Positions 1-12,654 of a DNA stretch of 64,000 nucleotides are shown in pieces (position 1 is the stretch's first letter; each line of letters begins with the position of its first letter). The stretch comes from Neoechinorhynchus agilis. Lineage: Eukaryota > Acanthocephala. The notes beneath the pieces are model-generated. The model saw only the letters and a program-made list of their open reading frames with translations, had not been told where the DNA came from and made no database searches. Location: contig CM121341.1 in assembly GCA_051530055.1 (NCBI GenBank), forward strand, positions 4,402,001 through 4,466,000. Reading direction: 5' to 3'. Both the position numbers and the translations under genes were made by a program.

Positions 1-79
1 TAGTGAAACAACACGGTATTTACTAATGACGAGAAGGGCACGGGTTAACCTTGAATGACTCACTACGACTGTGAAACTG

Positions 80-1150
80 ATCTCAAATGGCCTTCTTATA
101 GAGAAAACAACGGAGATGGCCGGCAGTGACGTACTGGGAATGCGGGGGGGAATCGCAGTTTAAAGTGGATTTCCTCTATCTAAAAGACGTCGATTAGTGG
201 AGACGAAAGGACCACAGGTAAAGGTTTCAATGATCGATCATCACTCCGACCAGCGACCTTATGAACTCTATAATTTCGAAACAAAGGTTCAGATCGTGAG
301 TCAACATCGCCAAAAAAGAGCCCTACTTTGATTTGGACTAACCTTTAATGATCTCAAATGGCCTTCTTATAGAGAAAACAACGGAGATGGCCGGCAGTGA
401 CGTACTGGGAATGCGGGGGGAATCGCAGTTTAAAGTGGATTTCCTCTATGTAAAAGACGTCGATTAGTGGAGACGAAAGGACCACAGGTAAAGGTTTCAA
501 TGATCGATCATCACTCCGACCAGCGACCTTATGAACTCTATAATTTCGAAACAAAGGTTCAGATCGTGAGTCAACATCGCCAAAAAAGAGCCCTACTTTG
601 ATTTGGACTAACCTTTAACGATCTCAAATGGCCTTCTTATAGAGAAAACAACGGAGATGGCCGGCAGTGACGTACTGGGAATGCGGGGGGAATCGCAGTT
701 TAAAGTGGATTTCCTCTATCTAAAAGACGTCGATTAGTGGAGACGAAAGGACCACAGGTAAAGGTTTCAATGATCGATCATCACTCCGACCAGCGACCTT
801 ATGAACTCTATAATTTCGAAACAAAGGTTCAGATCGTGAGTCAACATCGCCAAAAAAGAGCCCTACTTTGATTTGGACTAACCTTTAATGATCTCAAATG
901 GCCTTCTTATAGAGAAAACAACGGAGATGGCCGGCAGTGACGTACTGGGAATGCGGGGGGAATCGCAGTTTAAAGTGGATTTCCTCTATCTAAAAGACGT
1001 CGATTAGTGGAGACGAAAGGACCACAGGTAAAGGTTTCAATGATCGATCATCACTCCGACCAGCGACCTTATGAACTCTATAATTTCGAAACAAAGGTTC
1101 AGATCGTGAGTCAACAACGCCAAAAAAGAGCCCTACTTTGGTTTGGACTT
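80..1150. repeat. Tandem array, 270-bp unit, 4 copies
   Basis: Four head-to-tail copies begin at 80, 351, 621 and 891. They are nearly identical, with a few single-base differences. Copies 1 and 3 agree at the informative positions and copy 2 differs. Short open frames inside are by-products of the repeat. I recognise no transposon protein. Confidence 0.95.
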
Positions 1151-1989
1151 CAATTTCGATATATTGACAATTTCTTCGTATAAGAATTAATTCAGCAATG
1201 CGTTGAGAGATCAATAACCGTTCGTGAATGGATCACAGGCTTCATTTTTGATTGGTCGAATAAGAGCAGTCGGACGATTCATGGTGTTAAGTCGCAAAAG
1301 CTTTTCATTCAAAAAAGGCGACGTTTTCAAATTATAACATCGTTATTTTAGAAATTTCAAATACAATTCAGCGTTGGTTGGATGGACTTGGAGAACGGAG
1401 ACTGTTAGACTCTGCAATCGACATTTAAATGGTGCGGAAATACAGACTCAGCGAACTAGATTGAGACCGTCCGATCGGCATTTAAACGATGCGGAAATGT
1501 CGACCAGGCGGACTGCTGCAGACCATATCAAGTCATTAGGAAGAAGTGGTTATTCAAAATCGTCAAAGTGATGACGCCAGAATTTCGGTTTACCTTCATT
1601 GGATCAACGAGAAAGACGGTGAGGCGTAACAGCTAAGTATTTAATAATAGAAAAGAAACATATTTACTCAGCTAATGAGATTTATCAAGCTACATTCACA
1701 CGAAACGTTCAATAACAGCTTTGTCTCCTTTAAAAAGAAACTTAAAAAATGAATTTAGTCTGGGTATAAAAACAGTTTCCATGGTAACAGTACATCGCCC
1801 ATATTAAAAACGATATTCTGTAAAGAATCTTACAGAATGCCGTTATTTGTGGTAGTCGTCAGCTGTGAGAGAAAAAGGCTGCAATGAGTTCTTGAACTAG
1901 AAAGGTACCATATGGGACGTCAAGTGGAAAAATGGATCTTACGGCAATCACCAAATTGTTAAATTTAAACGTATTGATTAAATTTCTTA
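1151..1989. other. Unassigned spacer between two arrays
   Basis: No gene is recognised. A 65-codon open frame at 1374-1571 comes from two imperfect copies of a roughly 50-bp segment in tandem (around 1420 and 1478), so it is probably not a gene. The stretch also contains a strong X-box, listed separately. The right end grades into degenerate units of the 194-bp array. Confidence 0.5.
1775..1788 (+). promoter_or_regulatory. X-box (RFX-type) motif 1
   Basis: GTTTCCATGGTAAC fits the RFX-family X-box consensus RYYNYYWTRRNRAC at every position and is close to the ideal imperfect palindrome. RFX factors typically drive ciliary genes in animals. The target is unknown; the nearest plausible downstream gene starts at 7,475. 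Function is inferred from the motif only. Confidence 0.45.
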
Positions 1990-4890
1990 TTTTGGTCTTC
2001 GATCGGTGGAGAACGTTTTATTAAATGATGAACTCTACGAGGTTCTAAACGTCTTTATTTTACAAAATATTCTCTTATGGACGGAGATCATAAAAGATGA
2101 AATTTAAATCCTTTTCACATTTCTGATCCGATATATTGATTTTTTCAATGATAATCACAATATCTTCGCAATCGATGTGTGCCGAATATCTGTTCTTTTG
2201 GTATTCGAACGGTAGAGAGCATTTTATTAATTTTAAAACTCAAGGACTGATGATGATGTCGCCGAGGTTCTAAACGTCTTTATTTTACCAAATATTCTCT
2301 TATGGACGAAGATCATAAAAGAAGAACTTTCCTCACATATCGATATTGATTGCGAAAATAATGTGACTAGCATTGAAAAAATGGATCCTGATCGAAAATT
2401 TAAAAAGACGTTAAATTTCTTTTGGAATTCGTTTATTAGAGAGCGTTTTGTAAAATATCAGTCCTTGAGTTTTAAACTATAATAAAAATTTATCCATCGA
2501 TCGAAGCCGAAAAAAATCCCACATATCGACATTGATTGCGAAAATAATGTGTGATTATCGGTGAAAAATCGATTTTGATCAGAATTAGAGAACCTTTGGT
2601 ATTCGTCCATTAGAGAATGTTTTGTAAAATAAAAACCATTCGAACCTCGTCCATCAGTCCTTGAGTTTTAAACTTTAATAAAAATTTATCCACCGATCGA
2701 AGCCGAAAAAAATCACACATTCAAATTGATTGCGAAAACAATGTGTGATTATCGGTGAAAAATCGATTTTGATCAAAACTTGAGACCTTTTCTTTTTCAA
2801 TCATTAGAGAATATTTTGTAAAATAAAAACCATTCGAACCTCGTCCATCAGTCCTTGAGTTTTAAACTTTAATAAAAATTTATCCACCGATCGAAGACCA
2901 AAAAAATCACACATTCAAATTGATTGTGAAAATAATGTGTGATTATCGGTGAAAAATCGATTTTGATATAAACTTGAGACCTTTTCGCCTTCGTCCATTA
3001 GAGAGTGTTTTGTAAAATAAAAACCATTCGAACCTCGTCCATCAGCCGTTAAGTTTTAAACTTTAATAAAAATTTATCCATCGATCGAAGACCAAAAAAA
3101 TCAAACATTCAAATTGATTGCGAAGACAATGTGTGATTATCGGTGAAAAATCGATTTTGATATAAACTTGAGACCTTTTCGCCTTCGTCCATTAGAGTGT
3201 TTTGTAAAATAAAGTTTCGAACCTCGTCCATCAGCCCTTGAGTTTTAAACTATAATAAAAATTTATCCATCGATCGAAGCCGAAAAAATCCCACATAACG
3301 ACATTGATTGCGAAAATAATGTGTGATTATCGGTGAAAAATCGATTTTGATCAAAACTTGAGACCTTTTCTTTTTCAATCATTAGAGAATATTTTGTAAA
3401 ATAAAAACCATTCGAACCTCGTCCATCAGTCCTTGAGTTTTAAACTATAATAAAAATTTATCCACCGATCGAAGACCAAAAAAATCACACATTCAAATTG
3501 ATTGTGAAAATAATGTGTGATTATCGGTGAAAAATCGATTTTGATATAAACTTGAGACCTTTTCGCCTTCGTCCATTAGAGAGTGTTTTGTAAAATAAAA
3601 ACCATTCGAACCTCGTCCATCAGCCGTTAAGTTTTAAACTTTAATAAAAATTTATCCATCGATCGAAGACCAAAAAAATCAAACATTCAAATTGATTGCG
3701 AAGACAATGTGTGATTATCGGTGAAAAATCGATTTTGATATAAACTTGAGACCTTTTCGCCTTCGTCCATTAGAGAGTGTTTTGTAAAATAAAGTTTCGA
3801 ACCTCGTCCATCAGTCCTTGAGTTTTAAACTATAATAAAAATTTATCCATCGATCGAAGCCGAAAAAATCCCACATAACGACATTGATTGCGAAAATAAT
3901 GTGTGATTATCGGTGAAAAATCGATTTTGATCAAAACTTGAGACCTTTTCTTTTTCAATCATTAGAGAATATTTTGTAAAATAAACATTCGAACCTCGTC
4001 CATCAGTCCTTGAGTTTTAAACTATAATAAAAATTTATCCACCGATCGAAGACCAAAAAATCACACATTCAAATTGATTGCGAAAATAATGTGTGATTAT
4101 CGGTGAAAAATCGATTTTGATCAAAACTTGAGACCTTTTCTTTTTCAATCATTAGAGAATATTTTGTAAAATAAACATTCGAACCTCGTCCATCAGCCCT
4201 TGAGTTTTAAACTATAATAAAAATTTATCCATCGATCGAAGACCAAAAAAATCCCACATATCGACATTGATTGCGAAAACAATGTGTGATTATCGGTGAA
4301 AAATCGATTTTGATCAAAACTTGAGACCTTTTCTTTTTCAATCATTAGAGAATATTTTGTAAAATAAAAACCATTCGAACCTCGTCCATCAGTCCTTGAG
4401 TTTTAAACTATAATAAAAATTTATCCACCGATCGAAGACCAAAAAAATCACACATTCAAATTGATTGTGAAAATAATGTGTGATTATCGGTGAAAAATCG
4501 ATTTTGATCAAAACTTGAGACCTTTTCTTTTTCAATCATTAGAGAATATTTTGTAAAATAAAAACCATTCGAACCTCGTCCATCAGTCCTTGAGTTTTAA
4601 ACTTTAATAAAAATTTATCCACCGATCGAAGACCAAAAAAATCACACATTCAAATTGATTGTGAAAATAATGTGTGATTATCGGTGAAAAATCGATTTTG
4701 ATCAGAATTAGAGAGCCTTTGGTATTCGTCCATTAGAGAATGTTTTGTAAAATAAAAACCATTCGAACCTCATCCATCAGCCGTTAAGTTTTAAACTTTA
4801 ATAAAAATTTATCGATCGAAGCCGAAAAAAATCCCACATAACGACATTGATTGCGAAAACAATGTGTGATTATCGGTGAAAAATCGATTA
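1990..4890. repeat. Tandem array, about 194-bp unit, about 15 copies
   Basis: The repeating segment CGAACCTCGTCCATCAG recurs at about 2641, 2835, 3029, 3218 and 3413, a period of 189-195 bp. Left-end units (about 1990-2600) are degenerate and those in the middle are nearly identical. A block of three units (about 580 bp) is itself repeated: variants at about 3261 reappear at about 3841. No coding signal is seen. Confidence 0.95.
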
Positions 4891-5864
4891 TTTAAAGAGA
4901 CCGATCTTCTTTTTTATTAGAGAGCGTTTTATTTAAAAACTCGATAAGATTCTAAGCGTCTTCTTTTTGTGTTTACAAAACATTCTACCCTGGACGAAGA
5001 CTAAAAAGTTTAAATAATTTAAACATGAGACGTTATCAATGTTGTAAGTTCTTAGATCATTTTTTAACGGAGTCGGAAACACTGGCAATAATAATGTCGA
5101 AGCAAAAGAGGTAAACTGTATTTAGAACAAGCACAACGCTAGAATTCCGAGTGAATTCATGTGTAGAACTAGAGAATTTCGCTTCATTAGAAATGGATAG
5201 TCCTAGTTTATGAGACAAATTCTCTCTCTCGCTCCCATTTCATGGAATGTCGAAACGAATGAGGTAACCACCAAAAGAGACACGGAAACGGTCCACCGAG
5301 TTGCCATGACAACCACAACGCGCCATTTCCAATTGAGAATGGTGTTCATCGTTGTCGACTGAGGAAACAACGACGATGAATCCATTGATGCCTATCAGAG
5401 CTTTATTAATCCGTATCATAACGAGACGATTCGCGCATGTTCGATGTCACCTCGAGAACGGCCTTAATTATGCGAGAGAAGACGTTCAAACCTTTTCCTT
5501 GTTTTTTTCACAAAAAAACCCACCTACCCCATGGGGTTAATTTAAGAAGTTGGGAAATTTGAGGCTGGCGAAGGTGAAGAAAATTGAAGCGTTGGCCGTG
5601 ACACGGAAGAAAATTAAGAAAGGTCACGAGGTGTGAAAAACGTCACCACGCGTTGACCTTTTTGAAAGCCATAAGACGGTGAAAGCTTGCGAAAATCCCC
5701 AAAAATGGAGTTAGTTTATCGGCTCATCTTTCCGACATTTCGTCAAGGTTTTTTGCTCCCTTAAATTGTTTAGAAACCTTGTGGAAATGCCGGAATTATT
5801 CGCCGATAACGATAAATGCCGGGGAAGATTACATAAATGAAGCCGGCAGCTTGCCATAATTTAA
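4891..5864. other. Spacer with an X-box, no gene recognised
   Basis: The stretch contains degenerate array edge (to about 5000), then unique sequence richer in GC. Two short overlapping open frames (5203-5385 minus, 5352-5540 plus) have no recognisable domain. The 5250-5500 part has the look of regulatory or UTR sequence and contains an X-box. Confidence 0.4.
5300..5313 (+). promoter_or_regulatory. X-box (RFX-type) motif 2
   Basis: GTTGCCATGACAAC matches the RFX X-box consensus at all positions, with both half-sites (GTTGCC and RAC) in ideal form. It sits in non-repetitive sequence between two satellite arrays. Confidence 0.5.
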
Positions 5865-6640
5865 AAATCTGATCGATTTAAATTATTGCTTTTTTTTAAA
5901 GCGTGGATCTTCCACTTGTCATAATGAAAAAATTTGATCAATTTAAATTATTGCTTTTTTTAAAGCGAGATCTTCCACTTGTCATAATGAAAAAATTTGA
6001 TCAAAAATTTCTTAAATGGATTTAAAATATTGTTTTTTTAAAGCGGAGATCTTCCACTTGTCATAATGAAAAAAATCTGACCAAAAATTTCTAAAATGGA
6101 TTTAAAATATTGTTTTTTTAAAGCGTAGATCTTCCACTTGTCAAAATGAAAAAATCTGATCGATTTAAAATATTGTTTTTTTAAAGCGGAGATCTTCCAC
6201 TTGTCATAATGAAAAAATCTGATCAAAAATTTCTTAAATGGATTTAAAATATTGTTTTTTTAAAGCGGAGATCTTCCACTTGTCATAATGAAAAAAATCT
6301 GACCAAAAATTTCTAAAATGGATTTAAAATATTGTTTTTTTAAAGCGGAGATCTTCCACTTGTCATAATGAAAAAATCTGATCGATTTAAAATATTGTTT
6401 TTTTAAAGCGTAGATCTTCCACTTGTCAAAATGAAAAAATCTGATCGATTTAAAATATTGTTTTTTTAAAGCGGAGATCTTCCACTTGTCATAATGAAAA
6501 AAATCTGATCGATTTAAAATATTGTTTTTTTAAAGCGTAGATCTTCCACTTGTCATAATTAAAAAATCTGATCGATTTAAAATATTGTTTTTTAAAGCGT
6601 GGATCTTCCACTTGTCATAATGAAAAAATCTGATCAAAAA
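5865..6640. repeat. Tandem array with short (63-bp) and long (79-80-bp) units
   Basis: CTTCCACTTGTCA recurs at 5909, 5972, 6051, 6131, 6194, 6273, 6353, 6416, 6479, 6543 and 6605. The spacings are 63, 79, 80, 63, 79, 80, then 63, 63, 64, 62. The long form carries an extra AAATTTCT-AAATGGA stretch. The short-long-long block of 222 bp is thus duplicated, followed by short units. Confidence 0.95.
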
Positions 6641-7474
6641 ATTAACTCCCCATTCCCCGCAGCCCTAGAAAATAAACTAGAAAAAAGAATCGAAGTTGCC
6701 TGACGATAATTATGCCTCCAACGGCAAGATTAATCAATTAGACCGGGGGGGGAGGTGATTAGGACAAGTGTCGGACACGGAGGAAATGAAAAATGAAACC
6801 GAATTGGGCGGACATTGTGTGTGTGTGGCGGTCATTAACGACCCCTGCCCATTTGACAAAATACTTAACTTTCCTAGACGTCCGGTTGCCATGACGACCA
6901 CGGACTTTGTAATTGATCGGACTAACATGACACCTGTCAGACTAGTTTTGGTGTCCTAACAAATAGAGTCCTTGTGGATTTGGGATTAGTACCTGGAAAA
7001 AAGGGTATTTCGAGTTCAATTGTTTAAGCTTACAGACAAATAGATTCGTAAAAGTGAGCTCATGATTGGCACTAGGCGAGAAGGAATCTAAACTGAAGAG
7101 ATTGGATAGGTCCGCGATTGCGATTTCTGCTACCACAACTTATTATAGTCCACCGTTGTTGTTGGTGGTGGTGGTGGTGGTGCTGACAGAGCAGCGCACT
7201 ACCGATATCTCTCAGCGGCGGCGGCGGTGGTGGTGTATAGAGTGTGGACGCGAGACTGCCCAGTGCTATCTCGGCGGTTAATGTAGTTTAGAGACATTAC
7301 ACACACAGGCTTCTCTCTCCAAATTGTAATAGAGGGCATCTAGCCGCCTCGGACGCCGTCCAAACTCTAATTGTATTTACCCATGCTCCGTCGCTTCAAT
7401 GCCACCATCGCACAGCTCGTGAAACCATTAAAAATTTAATAATCCTAGTGTGAAGCAGACTGAATTTTAAAATT
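6641..7474 (+). promoter_or_regulatory. Candidate promoter and 5' leader upstream of the 7,475 exon
   Basis: This unique, comparatively GC-rich sequence contains an X-box, a GTG-repeat run (about 7160-7185) and a GGC-repeat run (about 7213-7232). CpGs are more frequent than in the surrounding DNA. It lies directly upstream of a plausible start codon. No TATA box or initiator could be fixed, so promoter is an inference from composition and position. Confidence 0.35.
6885..6898 (+). promoter_or_regulatory. X-box (RFX-type) motif 3
   Basis: GTTGCCATGACGAC differs from the motif at 5300 by one base allowed in the consensus. It is 577 bp upstream of the candidate start codon at 7,475 and in the same orientation. 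Confidence 0.5.
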
Positions 7475-7592
7475 ATGGACTATTATGTGAAGCGCGGCTA
7501 TGATGAACCAACAGTTAATGCAATTATGGCCACTACAGGATACTCAGATACCATCTTTCATAAAACAAATTCATCAGATTGGAGTCTGTCAG
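7475..7592 (+). CDS. Candidate first coding exon of a small gene
   Basis: A start codon follows the GC-rich leader and opens 39 codons plus one base, beginning MDYYVKRGYDEP, before a CAG|GTTTAA donor. The frame would otherwise end at a stop at 7634-7636. No domain is recognised. The one-base overhang matches the phase of the acceptor at 14,929, so these may be first and last exons of one gene of about 101 residues, with a 7.3-kb intron full of satellite DNA. A third of random pairs would match in phase, so the link is tentative. Three X-boxes upstream would make it a candidate RFX target. Confidence 0.4.
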
Positions 7593-8751
7593 GTTTAACT
7601 AAGATTCTACACATTGACCATCGAGAGAGAGAGTAATAATCCAATTTGGATTGCCAATGTGTTCACTCAAAACCTCTGAGAGATCTGTAATGCGCAAAAA
7701 AATCAATTAGAGACCTAATGAGTCCGAATTCTGAGGTACAAAGAAGGAAACCTCGTCGTTCTTATAAAAACCTCTTTATTTTCCATTGTGCGGCTCGGTT
7801 AAAAAAAGTCGCCACGCCAAATATCTCAACCTACAAGCAACCTTGTGACAAATGCTTGTGCCTCCGGGATTACGGATAGTTCAATCTTCAAAAATCAATT
7901 TTTAGTACAAAAAATTAGAAATGTTGCGAGTTGTTAATCGAAGATTAAACCCACCGAAAATTTTGTAAACCTTTTTCATTGAAATCCGAATTTAATGCCA
8001 TTTTTTAAACAAACACAATCTCTAAAATGAAAAAAAAGTAGAGTCGGACAAACTTTCTAATTATAAAGCGATGGGTTCATAGGATAAAAAAGGAATCATG
8101 AGAATTACCGGAGCCCTCAAAAAAATCCGGATCCAATTGAAATTCTGTTCTTAGGGTCAATTGCTAGTTTTGTCAAGACTTTTCACAAAGCGGCTTAATG
8201 GCATCGTCTGACTTGCTACTTCTTTTTGTCGTGATGACAATTCCTAGCTTAGATTTGTTGCTTTCCGTCATGTCCAAGTTCTGGAGCACGATTCTTTGAT
8301 TTATGAGACATCGCATGCGTTTGTCTTTATTATAAAGTATGCCGCCGGCTTTTGTGGATTGGGGAATTATGGTGCCATAAAATAATTTAAAAAAAAGTTA
8401 CAAATAATAAATGGAAAAGAATGCATTTGTAAGAGATATGAAGAACTTTCTTGGAGCTGTGTCTATACTCAAGTCTCATCCGTAACCTATGATTCTATGG
8501 TCACTATCTGAGGAAATAACCTTCAGGTTGTACTGATTTCTATAGGACACAAATTGGTATTTATTTGCACAAAAATTCTTATTCGCTGTAAATGCCACGT
8601 CGAAAGATTAAAACTAACCCGATTCGGTATCAAAATATAATTGTAGATTCTTATCTGCTTCCATAAGACGTAAAAAGAACATTTTTCTGCACATTTATAT
8701 TGTTTTTTTGTTCTGACATAAACAAACATTATGCAAAGTATTTTGAGTACC
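7593..8751. other. Putative intron, unique part
   Basis: AT-rich sequence lies between the candidate exon and the 101-bp array. The longest clean frame is on the minus strand (about 8173-8376, 68 codons) with no start codon or convincing acceptor. Nothing is recognised. Confidence 0.4.
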
Positions 8752-11543
8752 ATAAAAACTTCCATTTCTTAAAGGTAAAAATGTGAGAAAATCAAATTAC
8801 GTTTTGGAGTACAAAGAAATTGTTTTTATTGAGAAAAAAATCAAACCGAATTTTTATACTTTTATTTCTTAAAGGTAAAAATGTAAGAAAATCAAATTAC
8901 GTTTTAGAGTACAAAGAAAATTGTTTTTATTAAGAAAAAAATCTAACCGAATTTTTATACTTTTATTTCTTAAAGGTAAAAATGTAAGAAAATCAAATTA
9001 CGTTTTTGAGTATAAAGAAAATTGTTTTTATTGAGAAAAAAATCTAACCGAATTTTTATACTTTTATTTCTTAAAGGTAAAAATGTAAGAAAATCAAATT
9101 ACGTTTACGAGTATAAAGAAAATTGTTTTTATTGAGAAAAAAATCCAACCGAATTTTTATACTTTTATTTTCTTAAAGGTAAAAATGTAAGAAAATCAAA
9201 TTACGTTTTTGAGTACAAAGAAAATTGTTTTTATTGAGAAAAAAATCTAACCGAATTTTTATACTTCTATTTCTTAAAGGTAAAAATGTAAGAAAATCAA
9301 ATTACGTTTACGAGTATAAAGAAAATTGTTTTAATTAAGAAAAAAATCCAACCGAATTTTTATACTTTTATTTCTTAAAGGTAAAAATGTAAGAAAATCA
9401 AATTACGTTTACGAGTATAAAGAAATTGTTTTTATTGAGAAAAAAATCTAACCGAATTTTTATACTTTTATTTTCTTAAAGGTAAAAATGTAAGAAAATC
9501 AAATTACGTTTTGGAGTACAAAGAAAATTGTTTTTATTGAGAAAAAAATCTAACCGAATTTTTATACTTTTATTTCTTAAAGGTAAAAATGTAAGAAAAT
9601 CAAATTACGTTTTCGAGTATAAAGAAAATTGTTTTTATTGAGAAAAAATCTAACCGAATTTTTATACTTTTATTTTGTTAAAGGTAAAAATGTAAGAAAA
9701 TCAAATTACGTTTTTGAGTACAAAGAAAATTGTTTTTATTGAGAAAAAATCTAACCGAATTTTTATACTTCCATTTCTTAAAGGTAAAAATGTAAGAAAA
9801 TCAAATTACGTTTTGGAGTATAAAGAAAATTGTTTTTATTGAGAAAAAAATCTAACCGAATTTTTATACTTTTATTTCTTAAAGGTAAAAATGTAAGAAA
9901 ATCAAATTACGTTTTTGAGTATAAAGAAAATTGTTTTAATTAAGAAAAAAATCTAACCGAATTTTTATACCTTTATTTCTTAAAGGTAAAAATGTAAGAA
10001 AATCAAATTACGTTTTCGAGTACAAAGAAAATTGTTTTTATTGAGAAAAAAATCTAACCGAATTTTTATACTTTTATTTCTTAAAGGTAAAAATGTAAGA
10101 AAATCAAATTACGTTTTCGAGTATAAAAAAATTGTTTTTATTGAGAAAAAAATCTAACCGAATTTTTATACTTTTATTTCTTAAAGGTAAAAATGTAAGA
10201 AAATCAAATTACGTTTTGGAGTACAAAGAAAATTGTTTTTATTGAGAAAAAAATCTAACCGAATTTTTATACTTTTATTTCTTAAAGGTAAAAATGTGAT
10301 AAAATCAAATTACGTTTTCGAGTATAAAGAAAATTGTTTTTATTGAGAAAAAATCTAACCGAATTTTTATACTTTTATTTTGTTAAAGGTAAAAATGTAA
10401 GAAAATCAAATTACGTTTTTGAGTACAAAGAAAATTGTTTTTATTGAGAAAAAAATCTAACCGAATTTTTATACTTCCATTTCTTAAAGGTAAAAATGTA
10501 AGAAAATCAAATTACGTTTTCGAGTATAAAGAAAATTGTTTTCATTAAGAAAAAAATCTAACCGAATTTTTATACTTTTATTTCTTAAAGGTAAAAATGT
10601 GATAAAATCAAATTACGTTTTCGAGTATAAAGAAAATTGTTTTTATTGAGAAAAAAACTAACCGAATTTTTATACTTTTATTTTCTTAAAGGTAAAAATG
10701 TAAGAAAATCAAATTACGTTTTGAGTACAAAGAAAATTGTTTTATGAGAAAAAATCTAACCGAATTTTTATACTTATTTCTTAAAGGTAAAAATGTAAGA
10801 AAATCAAATTACGTTTTCGAGTATAAAGAAAATTGTTTTTATTGAGAAAAAATCTAACCGAATTTTTATACTTTTATTTTCTTAAAGGTAAAAATGTAAG
10901 AAAATCAAATTACGTTTTTGAGTACAAAGAAAATTGTTTTTATTGAGAAAAAAATCTAACCGAATTTTTATACTTTATTTTCTTAAAGGTAAAAATGTAA
11001 GAAAATCAAATTACGTTTTCGAGTACAAAGAAAATTGTTTTTATCGAGAAAAAAATCTAACCGAATTTTTATACTTTTATTTCTTAATGGTAAAAATGCA
11101 AGAAAATCAAATTACGTTTTCGAGTATAAAAAAATTGTTTTTATTGAGAAAAAAATGTAACCGAATTTTTATACTTTTATTTTCTTAAAGGTAAAAATGT
11201 AAGAAAATCAAATTACGTTTTCGAGTACAAAGAAAATTGTTTTTATCGAGAAAAAAATCTAACCGAATTTTTATACTTTTATTTCTTAATGGTAAAAATG
11301 TAAGAAAATCAAATTACGTTTTTGAGTATAAAGAAAATTGTTTTTATTGAGAAAAAAATTTAACCGAATTTTTATACTTTTATTTCTTAATGGTAAAAAT
11401 GTAAAAAAATCAAATTACGTTTTCGAGTACAAAGAAAATTGTTTTTATTGAGAAAAAAATGTAACCGAATTTTTATACTTCTATTTTCTTAAAGGTAAAA
11501 ATGTAAGAAAATCAAATTACGTTTTCGAGTACAAAGAAAATTT
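8752..11543. repeat. Tandem array, about 101-bp unit, about 27 copies
   Basis: Highly regular units share TTAAAGGTAAAAATGTAAG and AACCGAATTTTTATACTT, with a period of about 100-103 bp. Units differ mainly in homopolymer lengths and in a variable codon-sized spot before GAGTA. The right edge runs straight into the LINE fragment at 11,577. An 84-codon plus-strand frame inside is a repeat artefact. Confidence 0.97.
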
Positions 11544-11576
11544 ATAAGTTTTCTATTTGGTTACTTTTCTTTACAT

Positions 11577-11800
11577 TCACCACCTCCCACCAAATTCCAG
11601 CTTTTGTCCTTCCTCGACCGTCGCCATCACGCTGGCAGCATTGCCCCGTTGTACTGCCAGCGAGATATTTTGTCGAAGAAATAAGCCTGCCCTTGAGTCT
11701 CCGGTTGCCTCTCTCAATTTCTTCGAGAGATCCTTGAGCAGAGAGAGTGCCGAGCTGCCGAGCGCTCCATACGTCTCTACCCCAAAGGGGACAAAATAGT
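11577..11800 (-). mobile_element. LINE 3' end (C-terminal coding tail), 5'-truncated
   Basis: The minus frame carries the C-terminal signature common in one large group of invertebrate non-LTR retrotransposons: a stretch like VPFGVETYGALG, then LLKDLSKKLREATGD, then LRQNISLAVQRGNAASV. Only the last 75 or so codons are present, followed by a stop at the array side. The open frame continues upstream to 12,029, but that extension shows no family resemblance. The same tail occurs at 24,070-24,235, and part of it at about 31,570-31,700, so this family is active or was recently copied here. Confidence 0.7.
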
Positions 11801-11829
11801 AAAAAACTATTGAAAAAAAATCTAACCAA

Positions 11830-12654
11830 TTGTTCAAGTTCGATATAAATGGGGGCTCGCGATTAAAAAGAGCGGTATAAAATACATGGTCATCTCGTAA
11901 AATTAGCACTGACCTGGTAAGTGCCTTAAGGGTTAAACAATGAGATTTTTCCCGTTTATATAATTCGTCCTTGATTTGTTTATGAGATAATCGATCATCT
12001 AAAATAATGAAGAATAGTATGACAAGCAATGGACGATATATTTTTCAATGGATTCATGGTTTTCGTAAGTATCTATGTTTTTTTTCGATTGTGTGATTCT
12101 CTCAATCCGACACTTTGGTCCGAATGTGAAATTGCGTTTGTCTTTTCGATGGTCTAGACAAGTGTAGAAAGTCAATGTATGTTCCTAAAGCTCGAAATAA
12201 TTCCTAGCGTTGACTTTTGATAAAGCTGACTTTTGATTTCATTTGGCATTCCGCTAGACTGGAGTCCGGTGCGTCTCTTACCACTTGGTTGCCACCATTT
12301 TTGACTCGGTATTGTTGAAATGGATCAATGGTGCTAGAAACCAGGACGACCGATGCCGTTACCTAACAGTGAGGAATACCTACGGAATAGTAGATTCCTA
12401 CGAGTCACTTCCCATCACATACACACGCTAATTTTAAATCCTGGCACACGTGGTCGGCTGGATTGGCTCAAAGACTAGACGTTTTGACAGTTCTGAAGTA
12501 TAGGCATCATTGGTGAAATCTGTGTTTAACGACCCCTATAGCTTATCGATAAATCACTCTTCAGTTTGTCATAATACAAATCCACTCGATGGTCCAAACG
12601 GATATCGAAAAATCACCGACTTTTTTATGGCGAATTATAGTAATTGATTCGAGT
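11830..12654. other. Spacer, nothing recognised
   Basis: Unique AT-rich sequence without a long open frame, repeat or RNA-gene signature that I can support. Confidence 0.4.

Noticed and set aside
8173-8376. 68-codon minus-strand open run
   Set aside because: No start codon or clear acceptor, and the length is not exceptional for AT-rich DNA.
10934-11188. 84-codon frame inside the 101-bp array
   Set aside because: It follows the satellite units and appears only where the unit length keeps the frame. It is a repeat artefact.
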